Shown piece by piece: positions 49,351-50,474 of a DNA stretch of 50,474 nt. This stretch comes from Chlorokybus atmophyticus (Eukaryota > Streptophyta > Chlorokybophyceae > Chlorokybales > Chlorokybaceae). The DNA lies in assembly GCA_009103225.1 (NCBI GenBank), contig RHPI01003508.1, forward strand, positions 1 to 50,474. Reading direction: 5' to 3'. The notes under the pieces were generated by a model. That model had not been told where the DNA came from, ran no database searches, and worked only from the letters and a program-made list of their open reading frames with translations. Each line of letters starts with the position of its first letter. The stretch's first letter is position 1. Both the position numbers and the translations under genes were made by a program.

Positions 49351-50407
49351 AGGGCTGCCAGGGCATGACTCGCCTGCGCAAATGTCCAAGTGTAACATTA
49401 TCACATTGAGATATAGTAGCATCTGCAGGTTGATTCAATAACCCCATTGTTAGCAACAGTGTGTGGCCGCCCTGTACATAAGTCGCCGCAGCAGCAGTGT
49501 TTGGATTGTAACTGGAATGGCTGCTTAGGTCGCAGTGGTAGTGAAATCAGACCATAAAGTTTTGTATTTGGCATCGAGAGCTTCTGCATTGCACGTGGGT
49601 GGCTTGTGCAGGAGCTCTGCGAGTAGCATTGCTGTGATTGAAAACCAGTAGTTATAAACCACGCAGGTACATTGTGTATATTGGACAACGGCTGCTGGTT
49701 AACTTACTTGTGTATGCACAGAAAAAACCTCATTGGATATTGTTGAAGTAATTTTACCATGTAGTCCAGATGAATAGGTCTGTGTTCCTCCTTATGTCAT
49801 GCTCGGTAAACAAGGAAATTAATAAATACAACCACAAGCCTAATAAGTTGATGATAGGAATACGGAGTTGCACATTGTGCTGGTAAGTGATTTACAAGAT
49901 GTTTGCGTATCAGTTGTAGGCATGATGAATTATGCAATATGAAAACTACAACACCACGTCATTCATTATTTGATCAATTACAAGTATACACACGACTTGG
50001 TGCTGAAAAGCTGAAGATCATAAACGTAAGCAGTTTTAACGTTCGAGTTTGCTGCTTGACGAATCTGTTCATATTTATATTGAACATTACTATTATGCAT
50101 ATGTTATGTTACCGTCACATGAACATCATCGCTTTATCAATAGCTGAGTAATGCAGTCATTGAAGCAATGTGTGCAGTATATGTGTGTAAGCCTACAAAT
50201 ATAACATTACGCTTATAAGATGCTTCGGCAAAAGTTATGTGGGGCGCTAAAATAAATCATAAAATCATAAAATGGGAAATGTGTATGTACATTTTTTTTT
50301 ACTATAACCACACATTTTGCTAAACTTCATTGTTTAAGTTTGAACTTGAATATGTCTATATACGTGTTACGCCTGCACAAGCGTACATGTGTAATGATAA
50401 GTCTCAC

Positions 50408-50412
<5 letters not shown>
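49351..50412. other. 3' flank and intergenic sequence
   Basis: TGTAA at 49391-49395 lies about 40 bases past the bZIP stop. The rest is AT-rich with no supported gene; a plus-strand frame at 49903-50151 has no recognisable features. Confidence 0.4.
49391..49395 (+). terminator. Possible TGTAA poly(A) signal for the LSD1/bZIP gene
   Basis: The chlorophyte-type signal about 40 bases after the stop codon. Confidence 0.35.

Positions 50413-50474
<62 letters not shown>
50413..50474. repeat. (CA)n microsatellite at the window edge
   Basis: Pure CA to the last base, so its full length is not seen. Confidence 0.97.

Overview
The window is nuclear DNA of a eukaryote with many short spliceosomal introns. 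The best-supported reading is a green-lineage organism, probably an alga. Three points favour this: an LSD1-type zinc finger, a beta-adaptin whose ear domain reads like plant beta-adaptins, and an X8/CBM43-like glucan-binding module. A TGTAA motif, the poly(A) signal of chlorophyte algae, lies downstream of several stop codons; this is weaker support. All three stop codons end conserved genes, so the genetic code looks standard. I cannot name the species.

Layout. 1-2.3 kb: a broken retrotransposon Gag on the minus strand. 4.1-7.4 kb (-): a CNNM/CorC-type transporter in 11 exons. 7.9-21 kb: mostly intergenic, with tandem repeats, fragments of unrecognised coding sequence and GGWCC-rich repeats. 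21.1-23.7 kb (+): a secreted, periplasmic-binding-protein-like protein whose second intron carries about 740 bp of pure CT repeat. 23.7-29.9 kb: gene-poor, with an AT-rich island of nested hairpins between two diverged direct repeats. 29.9-31.8 kb (+): a basic IQ-motif coiled-coil protein. It converges on 32.1-33.4 kb (-): an Asterix/WDR83OS homologue, a subunit of the ER PAT complex. 34.1-37.1 kb (-): a membrane-anchored GH16 beta-glucanase with an X8-like module and a cytosolic C2HC zinc finger. It is divergent from 37.9-42.9 kb (+): a complete 14-exon AP-1/2 beta-adaptin of 940 residues. 42.9-47.9 kb: intergenic with microsatellites and one GC-rich block of unknown nature. 48.0-49.35 kb (+): a protein joining an LSD1-type zinc finger to a bZIP domain, with its N-terminus unresolved. 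The window ends in a CA microsatellite.

The genes form no operon or obvious pathway. Several act in the endomembrane and cell-surface system: the beta-adaptin in vesicle coats, Asterix in membrane-protein insertion, CNNM in membrane transport, and the GH16 and binding proteins at the surface or outside. The most notable designs are the LSD1-zinc-finger/bZIP fusion and the GH16-X8-TM-zinc-finger protein. Exon boundaries were read by eye from GT-AG (and one GC-AG) sites with matching codon phase.
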